64,000 bases of DNA. Origin: Fischerella sp. PCC 9605. Its GTDB lineage: Bacteria; Cyanobacteriota; Cyanobacteriia; Cyanobacteriales; Nostocaceae. The position numbers and the translations under genes were made by a program. The DNA lies in the NCBI RefSeq assembly GCF_000517105.1, contig NZ_KI912153.1, positions 142,464 through 206,463 on the forward strand. The letters run 5' to 3'. Under the pieces are notes generated by a model. The model searched no databases. It worked only from the letters and a program-made list of their open reading frames with translations, and was not told the DNA's origin. Positions within the stretch are counted from its first letter, which is position 1, and each line of letters begins with the position of its first letter. Below, piece by piece: positions 1 to 9,900 of this stretch.

Positions 1-31
1 CTTACTCCTTTGCAACAAACGTTGGTCAACT

Positions 32-631
32 CTAAGAAGCACTAACTGTACTGCGATCGCGTCTTCGCTTATGATTCCGTTCTTTGCCACGAGGCGCGAA
101 GCCAAAGTAGCGCTCAACCCGACCGTATAGATGTGGCATAATCAAAATCAACGGAATCGCACCCATAATTAGACCGTCAGTGATTGTATTTCCGATGGCT
201 GCCCAGACGGCAACATTGAAAGTTTCTGTGCTGAAGATAATAAAAGACGAAGCCTCAATGACTGCGTGAACAAACCCTGCTACAATTGCTGCGATAAAAA
301 GACGAATTTTATTTAGCGGATTACTGCCAATGATGTAGCCTGACATCATAAAACCCACCACGTAACCAATCGCCCCAATTGGATCGTCAATCTCATAACC
401 CTCAAGCAGATCTCGGAGGAATTCTCCAAGCATTGCCCCCATTGAGACGGCGAAGAGTGGCCAGAACTTTCTAGGAACGAGGGCGGTGAACGCCAAGGGG
501 ATAAAAAACGGTTTAAAGTCGATATCAACAGGAATTTCGGGTATTGCCTCAAACAGTGTCAATGCGATGAAGAAAATTACCGAGCAAAGCACTGCAATTA
601 CTACTAATTTGGATGTATTGGCACTTTTCAT
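32..631 (-). CDS. Integral membrane protein, possible ECF-type S component
   Basis: 199 residues with five or six hydrophobic segments, starting with a short basic N-terminus and a first membrane helix at about residues 8-30. The tail (about 175-199) is basic and cytoplasmic-looking (many R and K). Overall layout (small, helical, G-rich helices, no enzyme motif) resembles substrate-binding S components of energy-coupling-factor transporters, but no diagnostic motif is visible, so the substrate and even the family are uncertain. It reads away from the response regulator to the right, across a long AT-rich gap. It ends only 31 bases from the window edge, so downstream partners such as an EcfT or EcfA gene cannot be checked here. 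Confidence 0.6.
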   Translation of the reverse strand: MKSANTSKLVVIAVLCSVIFFIALTLFEAIPEIPVDIDFKPFFIPLAFTALVPRKFWPLFAVSMGAMLGEFLRDLLEGYEIDDPIGAIGYVVGFMMSGYIIGSNPLNKIRLFIAAIVAGFVHAVIEASSFIIFSTETFNVAVWAAIGNTITDGLIMGAIPLILIMPHLYGRVERYFGFAPRGKERNHKRRRDRSTVSAS

Positions 632-1178
632 GCTCTAATTCCCTAATAAACTTATATTTTTTTTGTTTTTTATTTTTGATAGAAAATGCTTGTTAAAAAA
701 ACATGACAATTTGCCAGCAAGAAATGCATAAATGGAATCAGCAAATGACTTAAAGCTTTCTAAGTTTAAGCCAAAGTATATTTCAGTTGATAAACCAGCA
801 ATCTTTAATTAAATGCCTTCGTGCAACATAAATTGTGATTTTTACACAAAAATTTGAATGTTTTTCTTATTGAAAGACACTAAAATTTTCTTTCATTTCA
901 ACTTCTATTTCTTACGCCCGAAGAAGTATATGTAGATATTAATCTATGTGTTAATTAGTATTTAATCTAAACTTAATTTAGAGTTAACTTTGTAAGTGTT
1001 TAAAACTATAAACGTAAAATATTTTACTCAGATAAATATTATGACATTGCACGACAGGCGGCGAACTTATTGGCTAAGCCTTGCCTTTGATAGATGTTTC
1101 ATCGCAACAAAACAGACATAACAAAGTTGTACAAACTGACATTTGCGATTGGGTTGCTTCTACAAGCAAATATTTTCC
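632..1178. other. AT-rich divergent intergenic region
   Basis: About 550 bases between two divergently transcribed genes, very AT-rich, with no open frame worth calling. It must contain the promoters of both neighbours, but no confident -10/-35 pair or regulator site could be fixed by eye. Confidence 0.5.
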
Positions 1179-3029
1179 ATGAGAATTCTTTTGGTTGAAG
1201 ACGATGATTCGCTTGCTCAAGCGGTGGCGGCTGTTCTGAGCAAGCAAAATTATGTAGTAGATATTGCTGCTGACGGTGAAGCTGGTTGGGAGTTGGTGAG
1301 TGTTTGTAGCTATGACCTAATTTTGCTAGATGTCATCCTACCCAAGTTAGATGGCATTAGCCTTTGTCAGCAACTACGACAAGAGGGCTATCAGATGCCC
1401 ATTCTACTGCTAACGGCAAAGGATAGCAGAACTGATAAAGTTATGGGTTTAGATGCTGGAGCAGACGATTATGTCGTTAAACCCTTTGACTTTCAAGAGT
1501 TATCAGCTCGCATTCGCGCTTTAGGACGTCGGGGAAATTCTTCTTTACCTCCAGTTTTAGAATGGGGAAGCTTACGGCTAGATCCTAGTAGCTGTGAAGT
1601 GACTTATGCTGGCAAAGTTTTGCATATAACAGCCAAGGAATTTAGTATTTTGGAGCTTTTTTTACGCAACAACCAACGCACCTTTAGCCGCAGTGCAATT
1701 GTAGATCACCTTTGGGCTGCTGATACAGATCCACCAGAAGATGACACGATTAAATCTCATATCAAAAGTTTGCGGCAGAAACTCAAAGCAGTAGGCGCGC
1801 CCTATGATTTTATTGAAACAGTTTATGGATTGGGCTATCGCCTCAAGCCTAATGCTAAAAAGCAAAAGTCTCAGGTAAGCAAAAAAGAATCAACTCCAAC
1901 GCAACAAGAAATTTTTTCGGCAGCCCTTGCCAAAGCGCGGGAAGATTTTCAAGCTAAGGTTGGTTCGCGTATCGCTGTGCTGGAGCAAGCTAGTAATGCC
2001 CTTAAAGAAGGTAGACTAAACTCTGGGCTGCAACAAAACGCAGAGCAGGAAGCTCACAAACTGGCGGGTTCGTTGGGAAGTTTTGGTTTTGCTCGTCCTT
2101 CGCTATTGGCTGAAAAAATAGAGAGTATACTTCAGAGTCAAACGCCAATTAACCAAGTTCAGTCTCGACATCTATGTGAACTCGTGAAGGAGTTGCAACA
2201 GGAGTTACAACAAACTCCGAATCAGTTAACCTGGGATGAACAAGCATTGAGTGAGCAACGGCAGAATGTGCTGTTGATAGTGAGCGATGATAGACAAGTA
2301 GTTGAAGGGTTAGTCAAAGAGGCTGTAACTCAGGGAATGCATGTAGATATTGCTATTAATACTGCTGATGCTAGGAGTGCAATAGAATCCTCAAGTCCGG
2401 ATATGGTGCTACTTGATCTTTACTGTTCTGATGGCACCAACAACAGCTTGAAGTTGCTAGCAGAATTATCCAACCGAACACCACCAATACCAGTACTAGT
2501 TTTCACTGACCGAGGTAATTTTATTGACCGTGTAGAAGTAGCGCGAGCGGGCGGACGTAGTTTTTTACACAAATCTATGTCTGCCAAGAAAATATTAGAG
2601 CTTGCCATCCAGACGATTCAACCAATAAGTGTTCTTGAAGCCAGAGTAATGGTTGTAGATGACGAACCGCAGGTGTTAACTTTTATACGGGATTTACTAG
2701 AACCTTGGGGAATTAAGCTGACAACTCTTGAAGATCCGCGCTACTTCTGGGACTCCCTGACAGAGTGTTCCCCTGATTTACTGGTATTAGATTTGAAAAT
2801 GCCTCATGTAAATGGAATTGAATTATGTCAGGTGGTGCGTAATGACCCCTACTGGAGCAAGCTGCCAGTGCTATTTATTACTGCCCACCTCGAAGCAGAT
2901 ACTGTTGATCTGATATTTGCAGCTGGCGCTGACGATTGTATCAGTAAACCAATAGAGGGAGCAAAATTAATCACCCGCATCTTCAAACGTCTAGAGCGGA
3001 TTCAATTAATTAAGAGTGAAGTACCCTAA
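1179..3029 (+). CDS. Multidomain response regulator: REC - winged helix - Hpt - REC - REC
   Basis: 616 residues from the ATG at 1179; a TTG at 1143 in the same frame would add 12 residues but the receiver domain begins exactly at 1179. Order: OmpR-type receiver (acidic cluster D8-D10, phospho-acceptor D51 in LLDVILP, lysine in VVKPFDF), OmpR/PhoB winged-helix DNA-binding domain (about 125-225), a linker, an Hpt-like helical segment with AHKLAGSLGSFG (candidate phospho-histidine), a second receiver (LLDLYCS, LHKSMS) and a third receiver (VVDDE, VLDLKMP, ISKPIEG). A single protein can therefore accept, pass and receive phosphate as well as bind DNA. Such multi-receiver OmpR proteins are familiar in filamentous cyanobacteria. 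No histidine kinase lies next to it, so its partner is encoded elsewhere. Confidence 0.9.
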   Translation: MRILLVEDDDSLAQAVAAVLSKQNYVVDIAADGEAGWELVSVCSYDLILLDVILPKLDGISLCQQLRQEGYQMPILLLTAKDSRTDKVMGLDAGADDYVVKPFDFQELSARIRALGRRGNSSLPPVLEWGSLRLDPSSCEVTYAGKVLHITAKEFSILELFLRNNQRTFSRSAIVDHLWAADTDPPEDDTIKSHIKSLRQKLKAVGAPYDFIETVYGLGYRLKPNAKKQKSQVSKKESTPTQQEIFSAALAKAREDFQAKVGSRIAVLEQASNALKEGRLNSGLQQNAEQEAHKLAGSLGSFGFARPSLLAEKIESILQSQTPINQVQSRHLCELVKELQQELQQTPNQLTWDEQALSEQRQNVLLIVSDDRQVVEGLVKEAVTQGMHVDIAINTADARSAIESSSPDMVLLDLYCSDGTNNSLKLLAELSNRTPPIPVLVFTDRGNFIDRVEVARAGGRSFLHKSMSAKKILELAIQTIQPISVLEARVMVVDDEPQVLTFIRDLLEPWGIKLTTLEDPRYFWDSLTECSPDLLVLDLKMPHVNGIELCQVVRNDPYWSKLPVLFITAHLEADTVDLIFAAGADDCISKPIEGAKLITRIFKRLERIQLIKSEVP

Positions 3030-3129
3030 GTTCCACTACGCTTCATCATTGTGAGTTTTAAAAGTTGAATTTAATGATTTCATACCGCAATGGGAGCAAC
3101 GCCTCCTCACTAATTTATCTTTACTAACG

Positions 3130-3945
3130 TCAACGCTGTGAATTCTGATGTAATAATTCTTGAATCTCCTGCCGCAATGCTGTGATTTGGGTTTGAAGCA
3201 CTTGAATCGATTTTGCCCCAGCTAACTCTGCTTCGTCATCATCAGCGTCACGACCAATAAAGAACGTTGCCACAGTCGCAGTCACATAGCCAAACACGGC
3301 AAATGCATACAACGCTAAGAAAAAACAAAGTACCCGACCTTCAGAGGTTTTAGGCCAATACTCAGAACCCATTGTTGTTATTAACATTGCTGTCCACCAT
3401 AAAGCAGTGCCATAGTTGTGCAGCCCAGATTCCACAGGAACTTCGTTTTCAAACGCATACATCCCTGCTGCTCCTAATAAAGTCACAATCATGGTTAACG
3501 CCACAACATAACCAAACCCTCGACGGCTCACACTGGCTGAGAGAACCCGCATTCCTCGATTAGCACGAGTCATGACTCGCAACAGTTGTAGCCCTCGTAC
3601 AGCCCTTGCTGTGCGTAGTATTTTGATGACTCGGATAATCCGAAAAGTACGCAGGGCTGGCAAAAATAGAGAAATAACTGTGAGCCAGTTGCTTTTGATA
3701 TAGGAAATTTTATGAGGAGCGATCGCTAGTTTCAGGAGAAAATCTAATATAAAAATAATCCAGATAGTGATGCTAACGGCTTGCAGTAAAGGATTTAACC
3801 CCCAGATCATCTCGATGATGAATAGTGCTAGCCACGCAAAGCCCAGCACCAGCATGGGAGTTTCTAGCCATGCTTCTAACTGTTGCAAGACTTCGCTGCG
3901 TTCTCTTTCTAGGGCTTGTTTTTCTAGAAGCTTAGAATTACTCAT
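3130..3945 (-). CDS. Voltage-sensor-type ion channel with non-canonical pore motif
   Basis: 271 residues, six-helix ion_trans layout. An S4-like helix with regularly spaced arginines lies at about 98-127 (LRTFRIIRVIKILRTARAVRG), a pore loop at about 180-200 and a last helix at about 205-230. The C-terminus is acidic (DADDDEAE) followed by a short coiled coil (QVLQTQITALRQEIQELL), suitable for tetramer assembly. The selectivity-filter position reads TTMGSEYWP instead of the K+ channel signature TVGYG. Related cyanobacterial ion transporter proteins may share this, but the ion carried cannot be read from the sequence. The ORF is full length, starts at a good ATG and ends close to the convergent response regulator gene. 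Confidence 0.85.
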   Translation of the reverse strand: MSNSKLLEKQALERERSEVLQQLEAWLETPMLVLGFAWLALFIIEMIWGLNPLLQAVSITIWIIFILDFLLKLAIAPHKISYIKSNWLTVISLFLPALRTFRIIRVIKILRTARAVRGLQLLRVMTRANRGMRVLSASVSRRGFGYVVALTMIVTLLGAAGMYAFENEVPVESGLHNYGTALWWTAMLITTMGSEYWPKTSEGRVLCFFLALYAFAVFGYVTATVATFFIGRDADDDEAELAGAKSIQVLQTQITALRQEIQELLHQNSQR

Positions 3946-3993
3946 AGTATTAATTCGTAATTTGTAATCAAAACTGGATTTTAAAAATTGGTA

Positions 3994-4199
3994 TTATTTG
4001 CTAGTAGCAGGGGGTTCTAGGACGTTGACACTAACTAAAGGCGTAACATTAAAATCCTGTTTTAATAAATTAGTTTGAATTGCTTGGGTGAGGCGATCGC
4101 GAATTTGTTCACTAATGGTAAAATTACTGCTACTGCTGAAACTTGGCTATTGTCTACTTTTGAGTTGCCTCGTGGCACTTGGATAATGAGTTGACGCAT
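3994..4199 (-). pseudogene. Frameshifted remnant, N-terminus like DUF389 proteins
   Basis: Reading leftward from an ATG at 4199 gives MRQLIIQVPRGNSKVDNSQV, like the start of DUF389 membrane proteins. A shift of frame near 4140 is then needed to continue as FTISEQIRDRLTQAI and on to VSVNVLEPPATSK before a stop at 3994. The coding potential in both halves is good but the two halves are in different frames, and the large membrane domain of DUF389 proteins is absent. It is best read as a decayed fragment with an internal deletion; the DUF389 assignment is tentative. Confidence 0.55.
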
Positions 4200-4628
4200 T
4201 CTACCCTCCTACCGCTAACCATCTTGCTTTTTCAGGCGCTAACTCTACTACCCAAAGAGATATTCTTTTAAAAATATATCTCATACTCAATTAACGCTTG
4301 ATCAGCCGTAAAAATGGTAGAGCTTAGTAAAATAACTGATACTTGAGGCAGTAAAACAGGTTATAAAGGAAAGTTTTATTTTATTAAGTTAACGTTTGAA
4401 ATTTAGATTAAATCTAAATAGTGGAAAAGCCGTGGAGAACTTGACTATATTTTTCTTCAATTTGTTATTTTGGATATTGCTTTCTCTATATCTAAAGTAA
4501 TAAGTATAATCACCCTATAGTAAGATTTTTAATTGTCTAATAAATTTCTCCACTAAATTTCCACTATTTACTAATAATTATTGAACTATTAGAAAAATTA
4601 ATTATTGAAAAAACAGGAGGCATGGATA

Positions 4629-5579
4629 ATGACTCGGTTAACTCAGTTTGTGTCAGCAGGCGTATCTTTACTAACTTTAAATTTAACAGTATTTGCAGTT
4701 GGAGCATTAGAAACTTATGCTCAATCTTCCTCTGTGTCTACCTTTAGTGACGTTCAACCAAATTACTGGGCACAGCCATTTATTCGGGGTTTGGCTGCAA
4801 GAAATATTGTAGCTGGGTATCCTGATGGTACATTTCGACCAGAACAGCCAGTAGATCGGGATGAGTTTGCAGCTATCATTCGTAAAGCTTTTGATAAACC
4901 ACCAATTCGTCAAATAGAAAGTGGTGCTGTATATAAAGACGTTCCTGCTAATTATTGGGCTACTCGTCCCATTGAAGAAGCATATCAGCAAGGATTTATG
5001 TCAGGTTATCCTGGTGGTTACTTCCGTCCCAATCAACCAGTTTCTAAAGTTGAGGCTATAGTTGCTTTAAGCAAAGGTTTGAATCTAACTACTGGTACAT
5101 CAGCTGTTAGTGTACCTACAACCACGCAGAATGCGGTTCCTCAACAAACCACACGTAGAACCACAAAAAGACCTATCTTCTTACCGCTCGCAATTACTAG
5201 TTTGATGCAGCCTTTATTAATACCAAAAGCTCAGGCTGCACCGATTAATGCTGTGACTTCTTCAACAACTGAGCGACAAGCAGTGGCAGCGAATCTTAAT
5301 CGTCCTGCATCATTTATTCTTACTAATACTTATGCAGATGCCAATAGAATTCCACAATATGCAGTTGCAGATGTAGCAGCAGCAACCAAAAAAAATATAG
5401 TGGTCAACTATCCAAATCCCAAAGTTCTTAATCCAAGTAAACCTGCCACTAGAGGAGAGATTACAGCTTTAATTTATCAAACTTTAGTTGTTCAGGGAAA
5501 AATAGAACCACTTGCTAATAATTCACCTGCCAATCAGTATATTGTTCGTACTACTAGCAGCAATCATAATTCTCAATAA
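4629..5579 (+). CDS. S-layer homology (SLH) domain protein
   Basis: 316 residues from the ATG at 4629, preferred because an AGGAGG Shine-Dalgarno sits 8 bases upstream (the frame is open to 4605). Secretory N-terminus (hydrophobic about residues 8-30, ending in TYAQ). Two clear SLH motifs follow: FSDVQPNYWAQPFIRGLAARNIVAGYPDGTFRPEQPVDRDEF and a second beginning YKDVPANYW and containing GFMSGYPGGYFRPNQPV (each quoted here as key parts of longer stretches). A third, weaker one is near the C-terminus (ADVAAATKKNIVVNYPNP, LNPSKPATRGEITALIYQ). Between them is a T/Q-rich linker. SLH domains tether proteins to peptidoglycan-linked polymers, so it is probably an envelope protein. It has no porin barrel, unlike the larger SLH-OprB porins. 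Confidence 0.9.
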   Translation: MTRLTQFVSAGVSLLTLNLTVFAVGALETYAQSSSVSTFSDVQPNYWAQPFIRGLAARNIVAGYPDGTFRPEQPVDRDEFAAIIRKAFDKPPIRQIESGAVYKDVPANYWATRPIEEAYQQGFMSGYPGGYFRPNQPVSKVEAIVALSKGLNLTTGTSAVSVPTTTQNAVPQQTTRRTTKRPIFLPLAITSLMQPLLIPKAQAAPINAVTSSTTERQAVAANLNRPASFILTNTYADANRIPQYAVADVAAATKKNIVVNYPNPKVLNPSKPATRGEITALIYQTLVVQGKIEPLANNSPANQYIVRTTSSNHNSQ

Positions 5580-5684
5580 TTGCCATTAGCCCTTAGGTCA
5601 GTAGGGTCTACGATTTTAAACCATTTTATCGAGGAGCGAAGATAGCAGTAATCGGGGCAATTAGCATAAAACAAGTTTTGACTG

Positions 5685-7700
5685 TTAGAATCTAAACCCC
5701 AATAAATTCCAGTAAGCCAACCAAGGAATAAAAATTAATGCGGCTAAAGTAATTAAAGAGTAGTGCATTCGTCCGATTAAAGACCAATAATTATTAAACC
5801 AAGCTAATGCCGTGAATATTAACAATCCTAAAGACAGAATGGTAGTCACGAGCGGTAGACAAAGTAATGCTACTACAACACCAGGAACACCATACACCAA
5901 CTTCCATACGCCAATCAGCCACAGCGATACAGGCAAGCCAATTAAAAACACTAAATTTAGAGTACCAACTAGACCAGCTATTACCCAACCATTGTTTAAC
6001 TGCTGTTGAGAAGTAAAACGCTTTCTTCTGAGATAACGGATGAGAGGGTGTATCGGATAGACTATAACAGCTGATAAGAAAACAATTGCACAAAAACCAA
6101 CAATTCCTAACTGTACCCAAATAGTTTCATACCACGGTACTCGCTCAAAGGCCCCGATTTTGGACCAAAGTGGATTAAAGGCAAAGGCAATGTTGCCCGT
6201 GCTATCTTTACCAAAGGCTGTATAAGCGTCATCATTAACTCGTTTAAATAACAGTGGTTCCATAGGTACTAACCGCAATTTTGGAGCATTTCCTAGGAAG
6301 AACAAACCAGGGGTACTAACCAACAAAGTACCGTTGTCACCTTTGTTGATATTGATATGCTCAAACGGTGCAGTTACCTTGGCAAAGGTGTGGCGGGGAT
6401 ACTCTAAATCTCGGTAAGTGCCAGTAAAGCTTTCAAGTTGAGCTTCGGTAAGGGCAAGTGGTTTAACAGGTGCAGGTTTTTCGGTGACTGGAAAATAATA
6501 GTCTAAAAATTTAGTTAGGAATTTTCCATGCACGCCACTAAAACTGTTAGTAGCAACAAAAATGCCAAGATTTTGCTCAGGCATGAGGGTGAGAGAACTA
6601 GAATACCCCCGCAAGCTACCCAAATGTCCAATCATGCGAATGTTGTTTTCCAAACGTTCGCGAAAACTGTAGCCAGTACCCGGTAATTTGGGATGGTGGG
6701 TAAAGTGCTGTTTGTGCATCAGCCTGACAGTATCTTCTTCCAAGATGCGCGAGTTTTCGTAGCGACCAAGCTGTAGGTGAGCAATCATAAAGTGAGCCAT
6801 ATCTGTAGCCGTTGTACTCATGGCCGCAGCTGGGGCAATATTCAAATACAGATATGGGACAGGTTTAAAGCTGCCATTTTGATACTGATAGCCTACAGCC
6901 AAATCATTAGCTAGCGCTGGCGGTGGTGGCTGAAGAAATGTGCTGCGGTTCATCTTCAGCGGCTGCAAAATGTTTTTGTTAATGTATTCAACAAAGGGAA
7001 TACCAGAAATTTTTTCCACCAAATAACCTAATAGAGCGGTGCTATGGCTGGAATAGCTATATAGTTTACCAGGAGGCCGCACAATCGGTGGCATATACTT
7101 AGGCAAGTAATCTCCTAAAGGTATCATTTCGGCTTCACTACGAGCTGCCAGTCCAATTCGTCGCTTCGTCGTACCGTTAGTGTGCGTCATCAACTGAGCA
7201 ACTTTGGCTGGTTCGGGGTAAGGGTTTTCCAGTTGGAAGTCTGTCAGGTATTTGTTGACAGAAGCATCTAAGTCAAGCTTTCCTCGCTCATACAATTGCA
7301 TTGCTGCTGTTGCTGTAAATAGTTTGGAGAGGGAAGCAACACGAAACAGTGTTTGATCGACAACTACTGGTATCTTTTTCTCTACGTTGGCATAACCATA
7401 GCCTTTAGCGAAAAAGAGTTTCCCATCTTTAACTACAGAAATGACAGCCCCAGGAATGTGAGATTTTGACATCTCCTCATTCAAAATTTTGTCTGTGAAT
7501 GCTTCCAATTCCTGGGCGTCATTTAATCCTGGTGCAGTAGGAGATGGTGGTACAGGTGGTTCTGGTGTAATAGGTTGTTGCTGTTGAGGTTCTGAAAGCG
7601 GAAAATTGGGTGTATCTTGAGTCCAGCCAGGTAAGGCAGGCAAGGAAACGAATAGGATGCCTATCATTACCCAGCAAAGCAGTTTTCTGGGATTATACAT
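5685..7700 (-). CDS. Serine hydrolase, class C beta-lactamase fold, with C-terminal membrane domain
   Basis: 671 residues. An N-terminal signal segment (about 8-28) leads to a P/Q-rich linker, then a penicillin-binding-protein-like hydrolase domain (about 65-400). The catalytic S-x-x-K motif is S123-L-S-K126, a tyrosine motif YSYSS lies near 214-218, and an HLG triad stands in place of KTG (GHLGSLRGYSS). A beta-rich middle domain (about 410-520) follows, with four hydrophobic helices at the C-terminus (about 525-665). This combination is typical of esterase/D-aminopeptidase-like relatives of class C beta-lactamases rather than true resistance enzymes. The active domain should be periplasmic and the protein anchored at both ends; the substrate is unknown. 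Confidence 0.88.
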   Translation of the reverse strand: MYNPRKLLCWVMIGILFVSLPALPGWTQDTPNFPLSEPQQQQPITPEPPVPPSPTAPGLNDAQELEAFTDKILNEEMSKSHIPGAVISVVKDGKLFFAKGYGYANVEKKIPVVVDQTLFRVASLSKLFTATAAMQLYERGKLDLDASVNKYLTDFQLENPYPEPAKVAQLMTHTNGTTKRRIGLAARSEAEMIPLGDYLPKYMPPIVRPPGKLYSYSSHSTALLGYLVEKISGIPFVEYINKNILQPLKMNRSTFLQPPPPALANDLAVGYQYQNGSFKPVPYLYLNIAPAAAMSTTATDMAHFMIAHLQLGRYENSRILEEDTVRLMHKQHFTHHPKLPGTGYSFRERLENNIRMIGHLGSLRGYSSSLTLMPEQNLGIFVATNSFSGVHGKFLTKFLDYYFPVTEKPAPVKPLALTEAQLESFTGTYRDLEYPRHTFAKVTAPFEHININKGDNGTLLVSTPGLFFLGNAPKLRLVPMEPLLFKRVNDDAYTAFGKDSTGNIAFAFNPLWSKIGAFERVPWYETIWVQLGIVGFCAIVFLSAVIVYPIHPLIRYLRRKRFTSQQQLNNGWVIAGLVGTLNLVFLIGLPVSLWLIGVWKLVYGVPGVVVALLCLPLVTTILSLGLLIFTALAWFNNYWSLIGRMHYSLITLAALIFIPWLAYWNLLGFRF

Positions 7701-8024
7701 CCGAGTATTTGCAATATTTTTTATTCAAAACTTACCTTATATGGTTCTTATATTTTTCTACCTTCTGATATAAAACAGCCTCTTCTTAGCTTATGTAATT
7801 TGGAATAAACATATTTTTATGACCGCAGCTTAAAACTTACTGATAACTTCTCCACCAGTTTTCCACTTTTTAGTTTTAGTATAAACAATTTAAGTAGTTA
7901 AACCCGCCGAACTGATGCGATCGCCATACTTATTAATTTGTAAAATAGTCTGACTCACCTTGCTAATTGCTAGGAGATGAAGATTTACTTACAAATTTAT
8001 AGAGATACTTTTCTTACTGAAGAT
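7701..8024. other. Intergenic region without a recognisable feature
   Basis: AT-rich spacer between two minus-strand genes. It contains one GCGATCGC-like HIP1 site near 7918-7923 but no open frame, repeat or terminator that can be supported. Confidence 0.4.
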
Positions 8025-8228
8025 TTAGACAAATGTTTTTTGGTTAGGTTGCCATAATCCCTGTTCAAGCTCTTCGACCCCTTCAGGAGTTTCTCTATTT
8101 TGTCGACTCATATTAAAAAATATTGAGCCAAGCACGAATATAGCTAAGCTACTGAAAATCAATACAAAAGCACGTATCAATATATTACTAGGACGTGGAT
8201 TTTGCATTTTTCTAGGTAATGCCTTCAA
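8025..8228 (-). CDS. Small single-span membrane protein
   Basis: 67 residues: basic N-terminus (MKALPRKMQNPRPSN), one strongly hydrophobic helix at about 17-40, then a polar acidic tail (ETPEGVEELEQGLW). Topology would put the tail outside the cytoplasm. No family is recognised. The start could also be the methionine at residue 8. It is convergent or independent of its neighbours. Confidence 0.5.
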   Translation of the reverse strand: MKALPRKMQNPRPSNILIRAFVLIFSSLAIFVLGSIFFNMSRQNRETPEGVEELEQGLWQPNQKTFV

Positions 8229-8308
8229 ACGTTATTTCTTTCAGATTACTGTTCAGTACTATACATTCTTCTGTCTAAGGAATGAGAAAGTACTCCTAAT
8301 TAAAAATC

Positions 8309-8328
8309 AGCCTTAAAGAGGCTTTTTT
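8309..8328 (+). terminator. Terminator-like hairpin in front of the AI-2E family gene
   Basis: Stem AGCCT / AGGCT with a five-base loop followed by six Ts, only 20 bases upstream of the TTG at 8349. Nothing on the plus strand precedes it, so it may end a leader transcript (attenuation) or serve the minus-strand side. The stem is short. Confidence 0.4.
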
Positions 8329-8348
8329 AGGATAAAAAAATAACTAAA

Positions 8349-9443
8349 TTGGAGAATGAAAGTCAGCACAATCGCCGGGGATCGGAAAATAGCAAAAATC
8401 TGGAGGGTGGCGCAGTGCGTTTCGGTCAATTAATCGGCTTTCTCGCTCTTGTAATCTCGCTTTATATTTTGTGGCAAATTCAGCAAATAGTTTTGCTGAC
8501 ATTTGCAGCAGTAGTATTGGCAACAGTCCTCAGCCAAATGGTGAAATTTTTCCAAAGATTTCGCATTAAGCGAGGCTTTGCAGTAACCATATCAGTTGTG
8601 ATTGTACTAGTCATTGTAGTATGTTTTTTCGCACTGATTGTGCCGCGTATTGTTGAGCAATTGCAGCAATTTGGCAACCTAATGCCGATGGCATTAGAAC
8701 GGTTACGGACGTGGAATAACTGGTTAGAAAATGTAATTCCAAACCAACTTTTAGAAAATATTCGTGGGCTTAGATATCTTACTCAGGGTTTACAAAGTTG
8801 GTTAAATCAGCTAATTAACAACTTTTTCTCTTTAGTCAGGAGTTCGCTTTCTATTATTTTGGGAATGTTACTGTTTGTAGTTCTGACAATTATGCTCTTA
8901 GTTAATCCATTGCCATATCGGCAAGGATTTATCATGCTATTTCCTGCTTTCTACCGCCGACGAGTTGATGAAATTCTTAGTAAATGTGCAACAGCTTTAA
9001 CTGGCTGGATAAAAGGCACTCTCCTAACAATGTCCATCATTGCAGTTTTAAGCTATGTTGGATTATTCATTTTGAGAGTTCCATTGCCACTGGTTAATGC
9101 GGCTTTAGCTGGAATATTAGAGTTTATCCCAAATGTGGGACCGACCTTGAGTGTAATTCCACCAGCACTACTTGCTCTGAGTGATGCTCCTTGGAAAGCA
9201 GCCGCAGTGGTAGCGTTGTACTTTGGAATTCAACAGGTTGAAAGTTTAATTGTTGTACCTGTAGTAATGAAAAGTCAGGTATCTCTGCTGCCAGCTGTTA
9301 CTTTATTGGCGGTAGTATTTTTTGGTAGCTTTTTTGGATTTTTAGGGGTATTTCTTGCTGTTCCGCTAGTAATTGTATTCCAAATTTGGATCAAAGAAGT
9401 TTTGGTTAATGATATACTCAATCACTGGCAATCAAGTAAATAA
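8349..9443 (+). CDS. AI-2E family (UPF0118) membrane transporter
   Basis: 364 residues from a TTG codon at 8349; a GTG at 8416, just before the conserved RFGQLIGFLALV helix, is an equally possible start. Seven to eight membrane helices follow the family plan: a helix pair at the N-terminus, an amphipathic middle stretch with LENIRGLRYLTQGLQSWL, then GWIKGTLLTMSIIAVLSYVGLF and the highly conserved block EFIPNVGPTLSVIPPALLAL before the last helices with QQVESLIVVPVVM. Family members move small molecules or ions out of the cell (AI-2 in TqsA, Na+/H+ exchange in others). Which substrate applies here cannot be told. The gene stands alone. Confidence 0.9.
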   Translation: MENESQHNRRGSENSKNLEGGAVRFGQLIGFLALVISLYILWQIQQIVLLTFAAVVLATVLSQMVKFFQRFRIKRGFAVTISVVIVLVIVVCFFALIVPRIVEQLQQFGNLMPMALERLRTWNNWLENVIPNQLLENIRGLRYLTQGLQSWLNQLINNFFSLVRSSLSIILGMLLFVVLTIMLLVNPLPYRQGFIMLFPAFYRRRVDEILSKCATALTGWIKGTLLTMSIIAVLSYVGLFILRVPLPLVNAALAGILEFIPNVGPTLSVIPPALLALSDAPWKAAAVVALYFGIQQVESLIVVPVVMKSQVSLLPAVTLLAVVFFGSFFGFLGVFLAVPLVIVFQIWIKEVLVNDILNHWQSSK

Positions 9444-9582
9444 ATATAATCAGGAACACCAGACGCTAACTGCACAAAGCTTGAAGTATTATTCAGTTTT
9501 AAAACAGTTATAACTTACCAATTATGTGATTAACAAAGGTGTGAAATATATGCCCTATTGACTATTGGTATTAGTTTGAGGT

Positions 9583-9642
9583 GGAAGTGCTTCAGATTGT
9601 ACATGACTTGCAAAGTCTGTCTGTGACGCAGCACTTCCTTTT
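9583..9642 (+). other. Nested inverted repeat with T-tract, terminator or structured RNA
   Basis: Perfect 9-bp arms GGAAGTGCT (9583-9591) and AGCACTTCC (9630-9638) enclose a second perfect hairpin GACTT-GCA-AAGTC, and TTTT follows. It lies about 140 bases past the AI-2E family stop codon. A simple terminator would have a shorter loop, so a small structured RNA is an alternative. Confidence 0.5.
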
Positions 9643-9900
9643 GCAAGTTGGTATTTTATACAATTACTTATCTAATCACTCCAACACAATTCAATCAATA
9701 ATCTCAAAATTAATGACTTGTGGTTTTAAGACTTATGATCGGATTTGATACCATTCTTTTGGTAGAGGTAAAATCAAATATTAGAAATTAATGTTGACTG
9801 TTAGGTTTAGTTATATAAGAAATAGTAAATCGTGTTTTCTAACTTTTTCTTTGATTAACTAAACTACAAACAGGTTTTGAGAATATGAAAGGTAAGAGAC

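Noticed and set aside
5685..7700. True beta-lactamase resistance enzyme
   Set aside because: Long membrane-anchored form with HLG instead of KTG fits the esterase/peptidase relatives better.
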